Positions 1 through 5,492 of a stretch of DNA of 5,492 bases are shown in pieces. Origin of the DNA: Kingella pumchi (GTDB taxonomy: Bacteria > Pseudomonadota > Gammaproteobacteria > Burkholderiales > Neisseriaceae). The DNA lies in contig NZ_JAKOOW010000073.1 of NCBI RefSeq assembly GCF_022288825.1, forward strand, positions 1-5,492. The letters are read 5' to 3'. The notes under the pieces are model-generated. The model saw only the letters and a program-made list of their open reading frames with translations. It had not been told where the DNA came from and searched no databases. Within the stretch, counting starts at the first letter, position 1. Every line of letters starts with the position of its first letter. The position numbers and the translations under genes were made by a program.

Positions 1-35
1 GAAACCCCCTGCCTATGATTTATTAGGCAGGGGGT
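1..35 (-). terminator. Probable intrinsic terminator of the rrn operon
   Basis: A perfect 12-bp inverted repeat (4-15 with 24-35) encloses an 8-base loop and lies 10 bases after the mature 5S 3' end. The stem has a run of five G-C pairs at its base. Read on the minus strand it is followed by TTT and then C, where the window ends, so the full length of the T tract cannot be seen. Read on the plus strand it has no T run. Position and orientation fit the end of the rRNA transcript. Confidence 0.8.
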
Positions 36-45
36 ATGAATAAGG

Positions 46-159
46 GTTTGGCGGTGACCTACTTTCACACGGGAGACCGTACTATCATCGGCGCTGGTTC
101 GTTTCACTGTCCTGTTCGGGATGGGAAGGAGTGGGACCAAACCGCTATGGCCGCCAAAC
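46..159 (-). rRNA. rrf: 5S ribosomal RNA
   Basis: This is the 5S rRNA of the large ribosomal subunit, which sits in the central protuberance and binds proteins L5, L18 and L25. The minus strand starts TTTGGCGGCC and ends CACCGCCAAAC, and these termini pair as helix I. The conserved loop C and helix III block (CCCATCCCGAACAG) and the GCGCCGATGATAGT segment are present. The length of about 114 bases fits proteobacterial 5S (E. coli 120). Termini are uncertain by 1-2 bases, because the helix can be extended to positions 45 and 160. It is the last gene of the operon, followed at once by a terminator hairpin. Its sequence closely resembles Neisseriaceae 5S as I recall it. Confidence 0.96.
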
Positions 160-323
160 AAAGAGGGCAAATCGGATAGCCTGTGCTTTGGGCACTAACA
201 ATCACAAAGAAGTTACCGATGATGGGTAATCAGTAATTCGAACGATGATTTTAGTATCATTATTTCAGTAAGCTTTCTGTTTGTCGTATCACAGCGTTTA
301 TGCTGCAAAGTACTTCAAATGAT
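160..323 (-). other. 23S-5S spacer, no gene seen
   Basis: This is transcribed spacer of about 164 bases between 23S and 5S. It is AT-rich and I find no tRNA, boxA or open frame worth reporting. Two weak 5-bp hairpins are visible (213-217 with 225-229, and 245-249 with 256-260). The end nearest 23S (310-323) is the outer half of one arm of the 23S processing stem. The remainder is presumably removed during 5S maturation. Confidence 0.75.

Positions 324-332
<9 letters not shown>
310..332 (-). repeat. 23S processing stem, 3' arm
   Basis: These 23 bases are the exact reverse complement of 3209-3231, on the other side of the 23S gene. In the transcript the two arms pair to form the stem that closes the 23S precursor loop, the known substrate class of RNase III. 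The inner bases (324-332) belong to mature 23S helix 1 and the outer ones are trimmed. Pairing stops on both sides, at 309/3232 and at 333/3208. Confidence 0.9.
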
Positions 333-3208
<2,876 letters not shown>

Positions 3209-3215
<7 letters not shown>

Positions 3216-3231
3216 CTATCATTTGAAGTAC
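3209..3231 (-). repeat. 23S processing stem, 5' arm
   Basis: This is the partner of 310-332, a perfect 23-bp inverted repeat 2.9 kb apart. Bases 3209-3215 are the 5' end of mature 23S and 3216-3231 are spacer. A short alternative hairpin (3225-3229 with 3239-3243) uses part of this arm and could form before the 3' arm has been transcribed. Confidence 0.9.
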
Positions 3232-3312
3232 CTTTTTGACTTCGGAGTTTTACCGTTGACTAGCTATGCTCCTTAAGGCCTTTACTTTGATAAAGCTTAC
3301 TGCTTGTTGTGT

Positions 3313-3344
3313 CTTAACCCTGCCTTTTGTGTTTCAGGGTTAAG
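3313..3344 (-). other. Spacer hairpin, 10-bp perfect stem
   Basis: CTTAACCCTG at 3313-3322 is the exact reverse complement of CAGGGTTAAG at 3335-3344, with a 12-base loop. On the minus strand no T run follows, so it does not look like a terminator. Its role is unknown. It could be a folding element or a processing site of the 16S-23S spacer. Confidence 0.6.
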
Positions 3345-3379
3345 TCGATACAATCATCACCCAAATTACTGGGCTTTAT

Positions 3380-3391
3380 TTCAGGCTGCCT
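3380..3391 (-). other. DNA uptake sequence match (AG-kingDUS type)
   Basis: The minus strand reads AGGCAGCCTGAA, which matches all 12 bases of the uptake sequence variant I recall for Kingella kingae. In Neisseriaceae such 12-mers are bound by the type IV pilus minor pilin ComP and mark DNA for natural transformation. A degenerate partner (GGCAGCTGCAA, plus strand, 3393-3403) follows, and TTTATT/AATAAA (3375-3380 with 3402-3407) closes an imperfect hairpin, the usual arrangement of paired uptake sequences. That this organism uses this dialect is inference. Confidence 0.5.
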
Positions 3392-3446
3392 GGGCAGCTG
3401 CAATAAAACCTCATTGTCTTTGTTTGTTGATTTCGGCTATCCAATT

Positions 3447-3458
3447 TGTTAAAGATCG
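3447..3458 (-). promoter_or_regulatory. boxA antitermination element upstream of 23S
   Basis: The minus strand reads CGATCTTTAACA, matching the rrn boxA core (CTTTAACA). It lies between tRNA-Ala and 23S, where many proteobacterial operons carry a second boxA. In the RNA it is bound by NusB and NusE (S10), which helps polymerase stay resistant to Rho through the 23S gene. Confidence 0.8.
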
Positions 3459-3472
3459 ATGCGTGGTTTTCG

Positions 3473-3512
3473 CAAATTAAAGCAGTCTGATTCTGCAAAC
3501 TGCTTTAATTTG
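3473..3512 (-). other. Strong hairpin between tRNA-Ala and boxA
   Basis: A perfect 14-bp inverted repeat (3473-3486 with 3499-3512) has a 12-base loop. It begins 8 bases after the CCA of tRNA-Ala and ends 14 bases before the spacer boxA. The stem is mostly A-T, with a GCAG/CTGC block near the loop. No T run follows on the minus strand. It may act in tRNA-Ala 3' processing, as an RNase III site, or in a boxB-like position ahead of boxA. These roles are inference. Confidence 0.65.
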
Positions 3513-3520
3513 GGAAATCT

Positions 3521-3596
3521 TGGTGGAGGCAAACGGGATCGAACCGATGACCCCCTGCTTGCAAAGCAGGTGCTCTACCAACTGAGCTATGCCCCC
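3521..3596 (-). tRNA. tRNA-Ala (anticodon TGC)
   Basis: This is a 76-base tRNA with the 3' CCA encoded (3521-3523). The acceptor stem GGGGGCA pairs with TGCCTCC and includes the G3-U70 wobble pair that alanyl-tRNA synthetase recognises. The anticodon stem CCTGC/GCAGG holds loop TTTGCAA, with anticodon TGC at 3561-3563, which reads GCN alanine codons. The T arm carries GGTTCGATCC. It follows tRNA-Ile by 33 bases, the usual Ile-Ala pair of the 16S-23S spacer in proteobacteria, and is made from the same transcript as the rRNAs. Confidence 0.98.
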
Positions 3597-3629
3597 TTTA
3601 CCTTGAACCGGCCTGCCGGCTTTGGTTAC
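3597..3629 (-). other. Spacer between the two tRNAs
   Basis: These 33 bases separate tRNA-Ile from tRNA-Ala. CCGG at 3608-3611 can pair with CCGG at 3616-3619 in a compact G-C hairpin, alternatively extended to CCGGC/GCCGG with a 2-base loop. It would sit exposed between the two tRNAs in the precursor and may guide their separation. No gene is present. Confidence 0.6.
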
Positions 3630-3706
<77 letters not shown>

Positions 3707-3732
3707 AGGTCTCTTCGCATCTCTAAACCGAC

Positions 3733-3760
3733 GATTACCGATAAGTGTGAGTACCTTTGG
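3733..3760 (-). repeat. 16S processing stem, 3' arm
   Basis: These 28 bases are the reverse complement of 5414-5441 except at one position (3753 opposite 5421), which is a G-U pair in the RNA. The arms flank the 16S gene about 1.6 kb apart and would form the RNase III stem of the 16S precursor. The arm ends 12 bases beyond the mature 16S 3' end. Confidence 0.9.
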
Positions 3761-3769
3761 CCTTCTCTC

Positions 3770-5311
<1,542 letters not shown>

Positions 5312-5404
5312 AATCTCTAACTTAATACATCTTCTGGTCTGCTTCAAAGAAAAAGACAGATAAATGCAAATCCTAAAATCTACATATCTTGTCTTATCCG
5401 TCGC

Positions 5405-5430
5405 AGTGTGAGACCAAAGGCACTCACACT
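5405..5430 (-). other. Leader hairpin overlapping the 16S processing stem
   Basis: AGTGTGAG at 5405-5412 and CTCACACT at 5423-5430 form a perfect 8-bp stem with a 10-base loop. The stem's 5423-5430 side and its loop lie inside the 5' arm of the long 16S processing stem, so the two structures cannot coexist. The segment also resembles the boxC region (GTGTGAGTGCC) found after boxA in rrn leaders, a tentative match. Confidence 0.6.
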
Positions 5431-5441
5431 TATCGGTAATC
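5414..5441 (-). repeat. 16S processing stem, 5' arm
   Basis: This is the partner of 3733-3760, with 27 Watson-Crick pairs and one G-U. It begins 4 bases downstream of boxA in the transcript and ends about 100 bases before the mature 16S 5' end. Confidence 0.9.
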
Positions 5442-5445
5442 TGTC

Positions 5446-5457
5446 TGTTAAAGAACG
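5446..5457 (-). promoter_or_regulatory. Leader boxA antitermination element
   Basis: The minus strand reads CGTTCTTTAACA, close to the E. coli rrn boxA TGCTCTTTAACA. It sits about 135 bases upstream of 16S, between the probable promoter and the 16S processing stem. It is the expected loading site of NusB-NusE for rRNA antitermination. A short possible boxB hairpin upstream (GCG at 5472-5474 with CGC at 5481-5483) is too weak to call. Confidence 0.88.
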
Positions 5458-5484
5458 TCGCCACAGAAGCAGCGAAAGACCGCA

Positions 5485-5490
5485 ATCATA
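5485..5490 (-). promoter_or_regulatory. Possible -10 hexamer of an rrn promoter
   Basis: The minus strand reads TATGAT, five of six matches to TATAAT, followed by TGCGGTC, a GC-rich stretch like the discriminator of growth-rate-controlled rRNA promoters. Transcription would start near 5477, about 20 bases before boxA. The -35 region would lie outside the window, so this rests on one hexamer. Confidence 0.3.
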
Positions 5491-5492
5491 CC

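Larger units (their letters stand above)
3216..3520 (-). other. tRNA-Ala to 23S internal transcribed spacer
   Basis: This is a spacer of about 305 bases with no further tRNA and no believable reading frame. It is AT-rich compared with the rRNA genes on both sides. It carries, in transcription order: a 14-bp hairpin (3473-3512), a boxA element (3447-3458), a perfect match to a Neisseriaceae DNA uptake sequence inside an imperfect hairpin (3375-3407), a 10-bp hairpin (3313-3344), and the 5' arm of the 23S processing stem. Confidence 0.85.
5312..5492 (-). other. 16S leader region, no gene
   Basis: This is the transcribed leader upstream of 16S. It contains the boxA (5446-5457), the 5' arm of the 16S processing stem (5414-5441) and a local hairpin (5405-5430). 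The part nearest 16S (5312-5400) is AT-rich, with no element I can name. A possible -10 hexamer lies at the right edge. The open frame across this area continues antisense to 16S and has no family resemblance. Confidence 0.8.

Overview
The window is one complete ribosomal RNA (rrn) operon, all on the minus strand. In transcription order, from high to low coordinates, it holds: leader with boxA, 16S rRNA, tRNA-Ile(GAU), tRNA-Ala(UGC), a long spacer with a second boxA, 23S rRNA, 5S rRNA and a terminator hairpin at the left edge. I support no protein-coding gene. The open reading frames present are antisense or shadow frames of rRNA and tRNA.

The 16S signature is that of a betaproteobacterium of the family Neisseriaceae (recalled similarity, not a search). 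The helix 17/18 region, the stretch around positions 3800-4500 and the 5S all read like Neisseria and relatives. The V1-V2 region and the AT-rich spacers remind me of Snodgrassella or Kingella more than Neisseria proper, but I cannot fix the genus without a database comparison. A 12-base exact match to the Kingella-type DNA uptake sequence in the 16S-23S spacer fits this family.

Layout: 1-35 terminator; 46-159 5S; 160-323 23S-5S spacer; 324-3215 23S; 3216-3520 tRNA-Ala to 23S spacer; 3521-3596 tRNA-Ala; 3597-3629 short spacer; 3630-3706 tRNA-Ile; 3707-3772 16S to tRNA-Ile spacer; 3773-5311 16S; 5312-5492 leader, with a possible -10 element at the right edge.

The parts work as one transcript. 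The boxA elements would recruit the Nus antitermination complex so that polymerase crosses the long untranslated rRNA. Long inverted repeats around 16S (28 bp with one G-U pair) and 23S (23 bp, perfect) form the double-stranded stems cut by RNase III. The tRNAs are released by RNase P and 3' processing. Both large rRNAs look intact and full length, without intervening sequences, and the drug-site bases I checked are wild type. I found no new biological system. The items worth a second look are the uptake-sequence match, two strong unassigned hairpins in the tRNA-Ala to 23S spacer, and a leader hairpin that competes with the 16S processing stem.
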